A DNA stretch of 17,279 nucleotides from Halocafeteria seosinensis (lineage: Eukaryota; Sar; Bigyra; Bicosoecida): positions 1-17,279 of the forward strand of contig LVLI01000934.1 in the NCBI GenBank assembly GCA_001687465.1. Direction: 5' to 3'. Of this stretch, positions 9,537-17,246 are shown piece by piece. Below the pieces are notes generated by a model. It made no database searches. It was not told where the DNA came from and saw only the letters and a program-made list of their open reading frames with translations. How positions within the stretch are numbered: position 1 is the stretch's first letter; each line of letters starts with the position of its first letter. Made by a program: the position numbers and the translations under genes.

Positions 9537-10490
9537 ATGAAGACTTCTCTCGTCCGCCAGATTCGGTGTGGAAGAGCTCTCTCATCATCCGGGGCAAAAT
9601 GGAGATGGAGGCCTGCCAACTTAATCGGGCCGCTGCTGCATCCACGCATCTGTAGCAGTATTCAATACAGAGTCGCCTCGGATAGCTCTCAGGGAACCAA
9701 CCAGTCCCAGCATGAGGACAACGAGGAGAACCAACAGGGCACAGGACCTAGATGGTTTGACTATCTAGTGCTACTCGCCGGCGGCACCGCCACCTCATAT
9801 TTTGCAGCTAGATTGCTTATGCTTCTACTGGATTGGCCAGAGCCTTGTCAAGTACGCGACGTTGTGTCTACATTTGTCTGACTACCGCAGGGTTGTAGGT
9901 TGTGGCCTGGTGCTTAATCCACAGGTGTTGTATTCCAAAGCGGAGAGCGATCCATACATGCAGAAGCTATTTGGTGATGTCCCTGTGCGCGTACGTGCAA
10001 AGCGGTAGTCTAAATTTGTTTATCAATTTAGGTAGGTCTAGGCGCTGCAGGGGTTCCTCTGGGATGGATCGGTTTCTGAAGATCGGGTACAAGTTGAGAT
10101 TCCGATAAGGGGTCCCAAAGCAAAGGTAAGAAGAGACGCTAGACAGTGTATCTTTGGTAGTTAAAGGGCTACTTAAAGGCGCCTCTACAGGGCAAACTAT
10201 TTGCATATGCCGTTAAGACGGAAGATGCATGGGAACCGATGCTCCTTGAGGTGCACTTTGAAACCATAGAAAGTGACACCAAGAGTAAAATCCTGGAGGA
10301 TATGCGCAGCCAAAAAGGAGAGCTAGAGAATCCAGCCTCCGACAATGAAACCCTTACCTACGATCTACTCCAAAAAAGCTGGATCGACAAGGAGTATACG
10401 ATCGGCGCAGAGCGCAGTGTAGCTTCTCAAAACACTAGCACCCAGGCGAAAGTTGTAGCCAGAAAGGATGGGGAAAAAGGCAAGGCGTAG
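9537..10490 (+). CDS. TIM21: TIM21-like mitochondrial inner-membrane import protein, four exons
   Basis: Likely TIM21, the subunit of the TIM23 presequence translocase that binds the TOM complex from the intermembrane space. Exons: 9537-9851, 9925-9990, 10051-10125, 10191-10490. Introns are 73, 60 and 65 nt, all phase 0, for 251 aa. The N-terminus (MKTSLVRQIRCGRALSSS) has the basic, Ser-rich character of a mitochondrial targeting signal. A single membrane segment follows at about 74-99. After it come the family pattern VLYSKAESDPYMQKLFGD and the core strand EIPIRGPKAKGKLFAYAV, resembling the VxFYIxGPKGKA block of TIM21. The C-terminal about 70 residues are hydrophilic and charged and lie beyond the recognisable core. 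The stop is 5 bp from the stop of the convergent NTAN1-like gene. Assignment rests on architecture and short motifs, as TIM21 is poorly conserved. Confidence 0.78.
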
Positions 10491-10495
10491 TTGCG

Positions 10496-11679
10496 TTAGT
10501 CTATTTGGACCCATTGGTGGTCCTTCCACATGTAACGAAGCCTACCCTTGTTGGCAAACATCGAATCCGTATCCATGTTGTTTTCAAGAAAAACGTTAAT
10601 ACTGCGCTTCAAATCGGCAACAAATGATGGAGGCTCCGCGTCTGGAGATGTTGACATTTGCATGAGCACTCCTTCAGGATCCCTGGAAGTGAAAGCAAGC
10701 AATCGAAGAAGGGGACATCTAGTCAGCGCTTGCGAAGCCAAGTGCTTATTATGTGATCCACTTACGATTTATACAATATGAGAAATCCTTCCGGCAAACT
10801 GTCCAGGGGGAATCTCGTCACTTCGTAGATAACAGCTCTACTTGCAGAATCAAACCTGGCGATCCTCTGCAAATCGCTCCAATTCGACAGAAACCGCAAG
10901 TTTCGAACAGCAGAAGCTGGCCCGCTGTCTATAAATTCCGGTTTGAAGAAATGTCCACGACTGTCTACGGCTGCATCCAAGTCATATGGGATAGTAGTGC
11001 CTTGCTCGTTATGCTTTGTATTGAGCGACAACACAGCAGCCAGTGACAGGACGCATCGAATATTACAGTCTCGCAGAGCATTGAGTATATGCAACACTAT
11101 TTCGAGACTTTGCTCCTCACATCTCTCTAATTCTTCCGTCGTAATGGAGCTGCTTTCAAATAGTGTATCAGATACGTAATTACCATCATAAGCTCCAACT
11201 ATCCCTAGCTCGAGGCATGCTTCACTAGCCAGCCCCTGGGAGGTCTCTGAAAGTATGGAAGCGATCGTCTCTGCTTTACAATCAGTAGAATCGACATGTG
11301 CGGCAGCTTTGTAACCTGCAGTAGGGTTATGTGCAAGGAGAATGACGCAGGTCGTGGCTTTACTGGATCCCACTCCGACGTGCTCCAACCGAGGGAGCAC
11401 AGCAAATTCCTTCTGCAGGCAGCATACCGACTCAAAGACACCAGGGGAGTTGGCAGCAACTATCGGACTGTCATGAAATTCTTTTGCTTTCTCTCGGTAG
11501 TATGGAGAGCTAAGTATCTCTGTGAGCGCCTTCTTGCTTTCTCTTTGACCGCCAGTAGTTTGCGAGGACTGCAGGACACGGCATTGTGTTTCTACCTCAC
11601 TATGTCCATCTGTTTTGCCTTCGTGGTGTGACGATGATGACGCTGAAGTACGCTCCGATGTCACGTAGTAGAACAGCAT
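10496..11679 (-). CDS. NTAN1: Protein N-terminal asparagine amidohydrolase (NTAN1-like), two exons
   Basis: NTAN1 deamidates N-terminal Asn of proteins to Asp, the first step of the Arg/N-degron pathway, in nucleus and cytosol. Exons: 11679-10766 and 10682-10496, joined over an 83-nt intron (GTAAGT to TTCCAG) in phase 2, for 366 aa. The catalytic region reads GVGSSKATTC, matching the SDDATTC nucleophile Cys site of animal NTAN1. HVDSTDCKAE follows, corresponding to HCDGTDTKAE. The C-terminal exon carries STSPDAEPPSFV and NKGRLRYMW, close to STSPLAEPPHFV and NKALLYKK. I chose the ATG at 11679. The frame stays open upstream to about 11730, and that stretch starts with TTG only, behind a TTTAG that could be an acceptor, so an extra upstream exon is possible. 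It is longer than the human protein (about 310 aa) by a Ser-rich N-terminus. Confidence 0.9.
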
Positions 11680-12388
11680 AGGTGTGTTGGAACGCGTTTC
11701 GCACGCTCTACACTTGGGGTGCAAGATCTAAAGATCCAAAAGATACTCCGCCGATTAAAGACTATGGAGAAACCAAAGGCTAGTTACAATCCTTCAATGT
11801 ATTTGTACAAAAAGACTTTCTACACTTTACTGCGGTTGTGAGATTATTTTAGTTGCAATACTGCGCTGAGATCATCAATCTACAGCCGGTTAGTGTTGAT
11901 CACACCAAAGTTCACACTCCGTTCATGGACTACCCCTGAACGTCGCCTAGAACAGTTCCATCGAGTGTTCCCATGCTAACTCATGGTCTCAACGCGAATT
12001 AAATACACTCTGTCGCAGAACGTTCCCACGAAAAATTCGTTGTCTGGAACACAACCTTCCAGCATTCCTCCGTATACAGTATATGTAGTTGCCTAAAATT
12101 GTCGTTACTGGTAGGTTATTGCTATTGCTATAGAGTTGGATTACAAGCACAGAAGTAGAGCGTGTATCAGTCAACAACTCCCATACCGAAATGGACCGTT
12201 TGACGGTGAAATATTCCTAGAAACTGCACACTTACGACTAGCCTTCAGCTATTGCATTCGCATATCCAACCGAGTCGACTCTTCTGGAAACTAAACAAAA
12301 CACAATCGATTGCAAAATATTTGCGCTGTCGGGACAATCACGTCTCTTCATGGTAAGCTAGAAATGCAGGTCTTACATCAGATACATC
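11680..12388. other. 709-bp intergenic region, nothing assignable
   Basis: This lies between the start of the NTAN1-like gene and the end of the 2H phosphoesterase gene, so it holds the 5' region of the first and the 3' region of the second. It is stop-rich in all frames, with the longest - strand frame about 62 codons (11989-12177) and no recognisable motif. I looked for tRNA T-arm patterns and spliceosomal RNA signatures and saw none. A small non-coding RNA cannot be excluded. Confidence 0.4.
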
Positions 12389-12970
12389 CTAACACTCTGC
12401 ACGCGTAGGACTAAGGTCCCAAATTTCCAGAGGTTCCCAATTTGTCAGATTAGACTCCGTTTTCCAAAGCGTGACGTTCCAGTTACTTGCGTTTGGATCC
12501 TCGAAAACTTGTTCCGAGAAAACATCTTTGACTAGCTCCGTATATCGACTGAGACCAAATTCCTCAAGCTTTGGCCCATATGCGAGGCTCATATGAAGCC
12601 GTTTCTTCCGAGAAAGGAAGTCAAAGTAATCATCTAAGCCATCCAGGAACTGGTCAAAGGCAACGCTTTCTTTGTATTTCAACAGAACGTTCCCCTGATC
12701 CAAGAGTCCATCGTAGGTGACGACGGGCTCATGCACTGGCATCAACTGGGAAGGGACCTCTGTCTCAAGATATTCCTTGACTTGCTCTAACTCTCTTTCC
12801 TCCACGGAGAAGAAACCTGTTAGTGTCATATGAGCTGGATACGTGAAAGCGATATTGCTGCTGTATTGCTCCTCTCCGAAATCTCGTCGTATGCGCTCTT
12901 TCAGCTCCCCCCACTTCTCCAGGATCGGATTCGACTTGTGAGGGTTCAAGTATATGATATAGCGGTTCAT
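12389..12970 (-). CDS. 2H phosphoesterase superfamily protein (2'-5' RNA ligase / CPDase fold)
   Basis: Single-exon gene for 193 aa, the usual length of stand-alone 2H phosphoesterases. These enzymes have two H-x-T/S-hydrophobic motifs that act together on 2',3'-cyclic phosphate or 2'-5' phosphodiester bonds in RNA or nucleotides. Both motifs are present: HMTL at 47-50 (in AHMTLTGFF) and HMSL at 126-129 (in RLHMSLAYG), about 80 residues apart as expected. The N-terminus MNRYIIYLNP is the first strand of the fold, and I see no signal peptide. The HxTLTGFF context recalls the 2H domain of UBASH3/TULA and fungal relatives more than tRNA ligase-type enzymes, but the substrate cannot be predicted. 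The ATG at 12970 follows a spacer of several hundred bp with no other gene in frame. Confidence 0.82.
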   Translation of the reverse strand: MNRYIIYLNPHKSNPILEKWGELKERIRRDFGEEQYSSNIAFTYPAHMTLTGFFSVEERELEQVKEYLETEVPSQLMPVHEPVVTYDGLLDQGNVLLKYKESVAFDQFLDGLDDYFDFLSRKKRLHMSLAYGPKLEEFGLSRYTELVKDVFSEQVFEDPNASNWNVTLWKTESNLTNWEPLEIWDLSPTRAEC

Positions 12971-13429
12971 CTTACAAACGATTTCTGTTCCCCTTCCTAC
13001 TGACGAATATAAGCCTTGTTAGTGGCGGGAAAGAGTTTTCGTCATCGGCGCCTGAGGATAAGATCGGTCGTCCAGGTGGGAGAACATGCGGCACGTTCTG
13101 GCGGCGGTAGTTTCGACCTGGGAAAAGACTGAGGAGCAGCACAATGAAACAATGGAAGTGATTTAACTGCAAATGATTGATGGTACTCTGACAATGTCAT
13201 CATTGTATCATCACTGCACTCTGACACAGCGTCTCAGACTCTCAGACTGAGAGTCTCGGTCACTGTTCACTCTTGTGAAGATCATGGCAGGGTACGAGGA
13301 GTGTCTTGTCGTCAAGTTGTCGAATGTGGGGACATCGGAACAGCGGAAACTTCACATGACGTCTGGACTTTGGGATTGAAGGACTCGAGCGATACCATAT
13401 ATATGCAGGAGGGGTATAGGAGCAGGAAC
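12971..13429. other. Intergenic spacer with a strong hairpin
   Basis: The 459 bp between the 2H phosphoesterase start and the first repeated module have no convincing coding sequence; the overlapping short - strand frames look like chance. The 9-bp perfect hairpin at 13236-13256 lies here. The stretch just before it (13231-13246) is a short tandem of CTCAGACT. Confidence 0.4.
13236..13256. repeat. Perfect 9-bp hairpin with 3-nt loop
   Basis: AGACTCTCA (13236-13244), loop GAC, TGAGAGTCT (13248-13256) form a perfect inverted repeat. It partly arises from local CTCAGACT repeats. It lies 266 bp upstream of the 2H gene start and 244 bp before the gene starting at 13500. Role unknown; it could be a cruciform, a regulator site or a by-product of slippage. 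Confidence 0.55.
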
Positions 13430-13510
13430 ACACACACACATATGTGACAGATAGCCCACCAGCCGGGGAGTTGACCACATCCTCTTATCGAGGAGCGGTA
13501 TGCGCCCGTG
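13430..13510 (+). repeat. 81-bp promoter/start module, copy 1
   Basis: Begins with a CA microsatellite, passes through GACAGATAGCCCACC and GGGGAGTTGACCACATCC, then CCTC-TTATC-GAGG (a short stem-loop), and ends in GCGGT-ATG-CGCCCGTG. It matches 14011-14091 at 79 of 81 positions (differences at 13461/14042 and 13488/14069). Similarity stops inside the fourth codon after the ATG, so the copies share a 5' flank and start but lead into different reading frames. Confidence 0.9.
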
Positions 13511-13646
13511 TAAGGCCGCGTTGTTTCTTGGAATATCGCCGCAGTCAGTTCCCCGGTCGGTTGTCCACTTCGATGAGGAGAACGATTCGTGCCTTGTAGA
13601 GTGGGTGGGAAACCCGAGCAGCGAAGACTTCACTTGCGCCGGATGA
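13500..13646 (+). CDS. First exon of a short gene driven from module copy 1 (unrecognised)
   Basis: The ATG at the end of the repeated module opens 48 codons (M-R-P-C-K-A-A...) that read as plausible protein, including VVHFDEENDSCLVEWVGN, before TGA 13644-13646. I do not recognise the family. The next 161 bases (13627-13787) contain no AG dinucleotide until TTGCCCTAG ending at 13789. That is typical of the zone before a genuine 3' splice site, so the exon probably stops at a donor near 13596-13605 and resumes at 13790. More than one frame is open after 13790 (one to 14028), and donor choice decides which is used. The implied intron (about 185-194 nt) is longer than others here. No function is proposed. 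Confidence 0.35.
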   Translation: MRPCKAALFLGISPQSVPRSVVHFDEENDSCLVEWVGNPSSEDFTCAG

Positions 13647-14010
13647 TCTGCGGCGGCATTTGACGGTCTGTCACATTTATTTTGTGCGGTCTCGTCCATT
13701 GACTGGATCTGATAAACGACCACCACTGCTTCTACACCTCGTTTGGCCATCTTTCTGTGTTAATCGCTTGACACTCGTTCTTGCCCTAGTGTTCACGATG
13801 CGCATCTTTCGGAGAATTTGGGGAAATCGGTTTCCTCCCCTCTTCCTTTGTAAAAGACTGGTAAAAGGACGAACGATGGTTCCAATGGAGGAGCCTTTGC
13901 AGGTTTTACGTAGTCTTCCGAGTGTTTTCTCGTCCTCCGGCGCCAGGGTGATCGATTCCTCTTCTCTGTGGAAGGATAAGAAGCGATCCACCCCGAAACC
14001 ACCCAGAGTG

Positions 14011-14091
14011 ACACACACACATATGTGACAGATAGCCCACCGGCCGGGGAGTTGACCACATCCTCTTAACGAGGAGCGGTATGCGCCCGTG
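14011..14091 (+). repeat. 81-bp promoter/start module, copy 2
   Basis: Direct repeat of 13430-13510, lying 581 bp further on, with two substitutions. The ATG (14081-14083) opens the basic/acidic protein gene. The CA microsatellite at its left edge is one possible place where recombination or slippage joined the copies. The embedded CCTC-TTAAC-GAGG can form a small stem-loop 10 bases before the ATG. Confidence 0.9.
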
Positions 14092-14915
14092 CGGAGCTCC
14101 TGCTTCGAATATTCGAGGATCAAAACGTATTCGGGAAGACGGTGCAGCCCATGCGGCAGATGATGACGAGGTAGTGAAGTCAGAGACCCACAGGCGAATG
14201 TTTGGACCATTCTGCAGGTCGCCGACAAGTCTGCTAAGGAGGAATACACTGTATGAGTGAAGACAACGAAACCCAATCAACATGAGCCCTTCGCGGAGAT
14301 TCATCACACCAAGAGGATATTCAATAAGCAGAGTTGACATTGCCAAGCGTCACAAGCGAGAAGAACAGAAAGGACAACAATTTCGTGCCCGCATTGTCTC
14401 CTTTAGAAAGCGACAGGAGCAGAAAAGAAAGGCGCGTGAACGGAACAGTTCTAAACAAGCCTTGTTGCCCACCCATGAGTTAGACGTAGAACGCGAACGG
14501 AACAGTTCTAGAAAAGAAAGGCGCGTGAAACGGAACAGTTCTAAACAAGCCTTGTTGCCCACCCATGAGTTAGACGTAGAACGCGAACGGAACAGTTCTA
14601 GGCAAGCCCTATTGCTGGATACCTTGTGGGAGGAACAGCAAGAGGACAATTCATAGGCCGCGAGACAGGTACTGACCATGGTAGGTGCTGCCCAGGAGAT
14701 ACCAATCGCTAACCGGTGCTGGCGAGGACGAAGATGAGGACATGAGTGGTTCCTCTTCAGACAACGAAGGCGCAACTTTGAGGGAGGATGAAGTACGCGG
14801 TCGTGGAACCAGCAGGCACCTCATGCGTGCAGAAAGGCGCTCAAATGCTTCCAATGAAGATGAAGAATCAACCGCGTCTGAAGTGGGGCGATCGAAGAGA
14901 TCACGGCGCGGTTGA
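14081..14915 (+). CDS. Basic/acidic, probably nuclear protein with duplicated segment, three exons
   Basis: Not recognised as a known family. The best model starts at the module ATG (M-R-P-C-G-A-P). Exons are 14081-14250, 14332-14625 and 14696-14915, giving 227 aa with matching phases; introns are 81 nt (GTATGA to AAGCAG) and 70 nt (GTGGGA to CCCAG, a weak donor). A shorter alternative begins at ATG 14282 and gives 187 aa. The N-terminal part contains SKRIRED, then a Lys/Arg/Gln-rich probable helix (KRHKREEQKGQQFRAR). A near-perfect duplication of about 30 residues (RNSSKQALLPTHELDVERE) follows. The C-terminus is acidic (GAGEDEDEDMSGSSSDNEG) and ends in KRSRRG. This pattern suits a nuclear or nucleolar protein, by inference only. 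Exon joins need transcript data. Confidence 0.5.
14105..14116. repeat. 12-bp perfect palindrome
   Basis: TCGAATATTCGA is its own reverse complement and lies 22 bases after the start codon of the 14081 gene, inside its first exon. Such a site can arise by chance in coding sequence; recorded because it lies next to the repeated module. Confidence 0.35.
14421..14600 (+). repeat. Tandem duplication, 90-bp unit, inside a coding exon
   Basis: Unit 1 is 14421-14510 and unit 2 is 14510-14600. They are identical except for one extra A at 14530 in unit 2. The extra base offsets the 89-bp junction spacing, so the first 20 bases of unit 2 are read in a different frame (KERRVK instead of KRKARE) and the rest returns to the original frame. 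A degenerate third start (CGGAACAGTTCTA then GCAAGCC) follows at 14588. Near identity implies a recent event. Confidence 0.9.
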
Positions 14916-15226
14916 TGTTGACTTACACGAATATACTCTCGACCTACCTAGTTGGAGCGACGGGAATCAATGTACACCGGAGCCAAAGAGGAATTCTGGT
15001 GCGAGATATTAGTATTTATTCCTTTCCATTAACTTCGTCTCTTTGGACTCTCAGACGGCATTATAATACAATTGTAGAAATGTTCGTCATTCTAGAAGGA
15101 AGGAAAATATTCTGGAAGTGTCTTCGTTGCTTCGTTCCTTGCAGACCACCATCTTTCAAACAAATCAGAATAATCCAAATTAGCCATACGAGATGACAGA
15201 GGAACCCATTGGTTGCTTTCCACGGC
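14916..15226. other. Intergenic region between convergent genes
   Basis: These 311 bp lie between the stop of the basic/acidic protein gene and the stop of the unrecognised - strand gene. The segment is AT-richer around 15000-15130. Short open frames exist on both strands but show no recognisable protein. It is expected to hold the two 3' untranslated regions. Confidence 0.4.
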
Positions 15227-16249
15227 TTAGCTTGGCCAATGTATGTCCAAGATTGCCCTTGCCCTAGGTGTCGTTTCCCGCGTGGGAACACTAAGTTTTA
15301 CTACGACCCACTGACCCTCAAACAAATAAAAATTGTGATACAGATAGAGCGAAGTACTGCATGCAAATTCAGTGATATGTGGATAGGGTCCGTTTTCTGG
15401 AACGAGCAGTACTGTTTCCTTGATTGATGTTTCGCCGAGGGAATCTGTTTCTGCAACGCCAGCTTTAAACCCTCTAAGTGCATGTAAAATATCCGTCAGA
15501 ATTGCAGCACTATAACCTTCACCCCAACAGTTTGCGAGGGTTTGGACGTAGGCAAAAATACAACGGTCTATATCAGCTGAAAGACGGCCTGTTAGAGTAT
15601 TCGATGCATCAACTCCCACACTTCCACATGAGCCAGAGGGTGCCTGTGCGCCAAAAACTCCAGCGAAAGAACCTGCATCCGTTGCTGCATCTGTGGCCGC
15701 GGCATTAGTTGTAGATTTTCTCATACTTTCAGCTAAGCCAGAGACTCCATGTTTTTCGGCGAAATTCTTTAGCAGACAAGGTAGAGTCACCCGCTGCACG
15801 TTGGGGAGGGATTGACAAATGTCTTTGTAATTTTCCAAGTTCCACTGGCAGGGGAACATAACATCCTCAAGACAGCTTCTAGGAGTTATGCACTTCAAAA
15901 TGAAATTGCGGCCAAGAATAACGATGGAGTCACGGTGGTTGAAAAAGTACGTCAATCTGGGAGACTTCTTGAAGCTGTACCGGCAGATCTTTCTCCCGTC
16001 TTCTCTCCGAAAGTCCAGCTTGCGTCGATACTCCTCTACTCCCCAAAACCGTCCAGCGATGAACTGAACGTCCCCAGTGTCACGATCAGCCATATTCTTA
16101 GCATTTGCAAGAAACTCGCAGAATGCAGCCATCAATTCCAGTTTGTCACCGGTAGATAGGGGACGTGAGTGACCTAATATTCGTTCTATTGTATCCGCAT
16201 TCTCTGAACACGCCTTCGGATAGTTCTCAAATGGTTTCCGAGGCTCCAT
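15227..16249 (-). CDS. Unrecognised 340-aa protein
   Basis: A single long ORF, starting at the ATG at 16249; the preceding in-frame GTG is not a likely start and TAA follows shortly upstream. I do not recognise the family. Residues 1-100 look alpha-helical and charged (GDKLELMAAFCEFLANAKNM), then comes a basic aromatic stretch with FWGVEEYRRKLDFRREDGRK. A middle block contains several Cys (LKCITPRSCLEDVMFPCQW). An Ala/Gly/Ser-rich linker follows at about 185-220 (TNAAATDAATDAG). The C-terminal part has many hydrophobic and aromatic residues (STSLYLYHNFYLFEGQWVVV). There is no signal peptide, clear membrane span or known catalytic motif. No introns are needed. It lies between inverted copies of the start module. 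It could be lineage-specific or belong to an unknown mobile segment. Confidence 0.6.
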   Translation of the reverse strand: MEPRKPFENYPKACSENADTIERILGHSRPLSTGDKLELMAAFCEFLANAKNMADRDTGDVQFIAGRFWGVEEYRRKLDFRREDGRKICRYSFKKSPRLTYFFNHRDSIVILGRNFILKCITPRSCLEDVMFPCQWNLENYKDICQSLPNVQRVTLPCLLKNFAEKHGVSGLAESMRKSTTNAAATDAATDAGSFAGVFGAQAPSGSCGSVGVDASNTLTGRLSADIDRCIFAYVQTLANCWGEGYSAAILTDILHALRGFKAGVAETDSLGETSIKETVLLVPENGPYPHITEFACSTSLYLYHNFYLFEGQWVVVKLSVPTRETTPRARAILDIHWPS

Positions 16250-16844
16250 CACTTGGGCTTACGATACGATTTTAGCAAAGGGTGCAAAAACAAAGAAATA
16301 CTGCAAGCGACTAACAACCAGGACAAGGTAGACAAATGACCCAAGCGTCTCTAACCAACAACATGTTCTTTTCCGACAATCCTTGTTGTACAGTGTGTGT
16401 GTGTATCTGCATGCTTGACCTCATTTCCTAGGGGCTTGTTCCCTACAACGAATACATGTATGTAATGTACCAAGTAAGGTTTTGTCATCGATGCCGTTTC
16501 CGTCGGACCTCTTTCTTTTCTTCGTCGATCCACAAAATATCAACCGTTACATACATATATGGTATGGTATTAGCAGACTGATCAGAATCCTCTTAAGCGA
16601 TATCCTTTGTGATCCTGTGCTCGCCTTGTATCGCTTCTAAATAGACTCTGAACAATTTCGAGAGACCTTTTTTGTCCCCCTGATTTTCCCTGCACAAAAA
16701 CATAATTTGAAGGGCCGTTTGAATGCTTTCTGATACAGCCAGCGTTCTCAATGAACTTCTCATGCGGCTCGCCCCAACTTCAACTGCGGACGGACACCAA
16801 AGGAATCGTATCTAAGCGTGCTTGGATAAGTTGAATCACCGTTA
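16250..16844. other. Intergenic region without recognisable genes
   Basis: These 595 bp contain a short GT microsatellite near 16391-16404 and an AT-rich stretch with TACATACATATATGG repeats near 16550. All frames are interrupted, the longest - frame (16351-16533) being 60 codons without motif. It should hold the 5' region of the 340-aa gene. No RNA gene is supported. Confidence 0.4.
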
Positions 16845-17075
16845 TTAGATTGACATTAAGTCATTTTTATAGTTCATGTCTCCATAGAAACGTCGTATAG
16901 TCCAAGAGCGATGTTTGTAGGAAGCGGAAGCGAACTTGTAAGTCACTGCAACGTGGCCCAAGACAGGGAACGCGCTCCGAATGCCATACATATATTCAGT
17001 CTTAGAGTTATATACAGTGCCTGAGAGGTATTCATTGAGACATCCTGCTCGATGGGAATTGCACGTCCCACTCAT
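16845..17075 (-). CDS. Possible small 76-aa protein downstream of module copy 3
   Basis: ATG-started frame of 76 codons on -, beginning MSGTCNSHRAGC and rich in Tyr, Arg and Lys (SASYKHRSWTIRRFYGDMNY). No family is recognised and there is no signal peptide or membrane span. Its only contextual support is position: the inverted module copy at the window edge points toward it, as the other two copies point toward the genes at 13500 and 14081. The module copy has AAG instead of ATG, so any use would start at this separate ATG. It may be a chance ORF or an exon fragment. Confidence 0.25.
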   Translation of the reverse strand: MSGTCNSHRAGCLNEYLSGTVYNSKTEYMYGIRSAFPVLGHVAVTYKFASASYKHRSWTIRRFYGDMNYKNDLMSI

Positions 17076-17246
17076 ACCTAACGTGAGACAAGCGGGACGT
17101 TGCAGGGTGTCTGAACAAGTGACTGAAAGATTTTGTGGGCGCAGGCATGGCTCCTCCCCCGATGCCTCCTGAGCTTAACCAGTGCTGTGTTCCCCCACGG
17201 CGCATGTCAGCAAGGCTGCAGGAACAGCGGGCCCGTCGCTGCTTAA

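Noticed and set aside
11680-11724. Upstream extension of the NTAN1-like protein to 11724 (HPKCRACETR)
   Set aside because: It begins with TTG, not ATG, and has an in-frame stop just before it. It could be an exon but there is no proof, so the ATG at 11679 is used.
11725-12388. Possible tRNA or spliceosomal RNA gene in the large intergenic region
   Set aside because: I found no T-arm GTTCGANNC pattern with matching stems and no U1, U2, U4, U5 or U6 signature by eye.
13660-14028. 122-codon + strand frame as an independent gene
   Set aside because: Its start is TTG and most of its first part lies in the AG-free zone that looks intronic. Only the part after 13790 could be an exon.
13430-14091. 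CRISPR-like or tandem array reading of the repeated module
   Set aside because: There are only two direct copies 581 bp apart with unrelated intervening DNA, in a eukaryotic context with introns.
13352-14346. Long - strand frames across both module copies sharing the same peptide (HGRIPLL.KRMWSTPR)
   Set aside because: The shared peptide is only the reverse translation of the repeated DNA. The frames cross a CA microsatellite, diverge outside it and lack family features.
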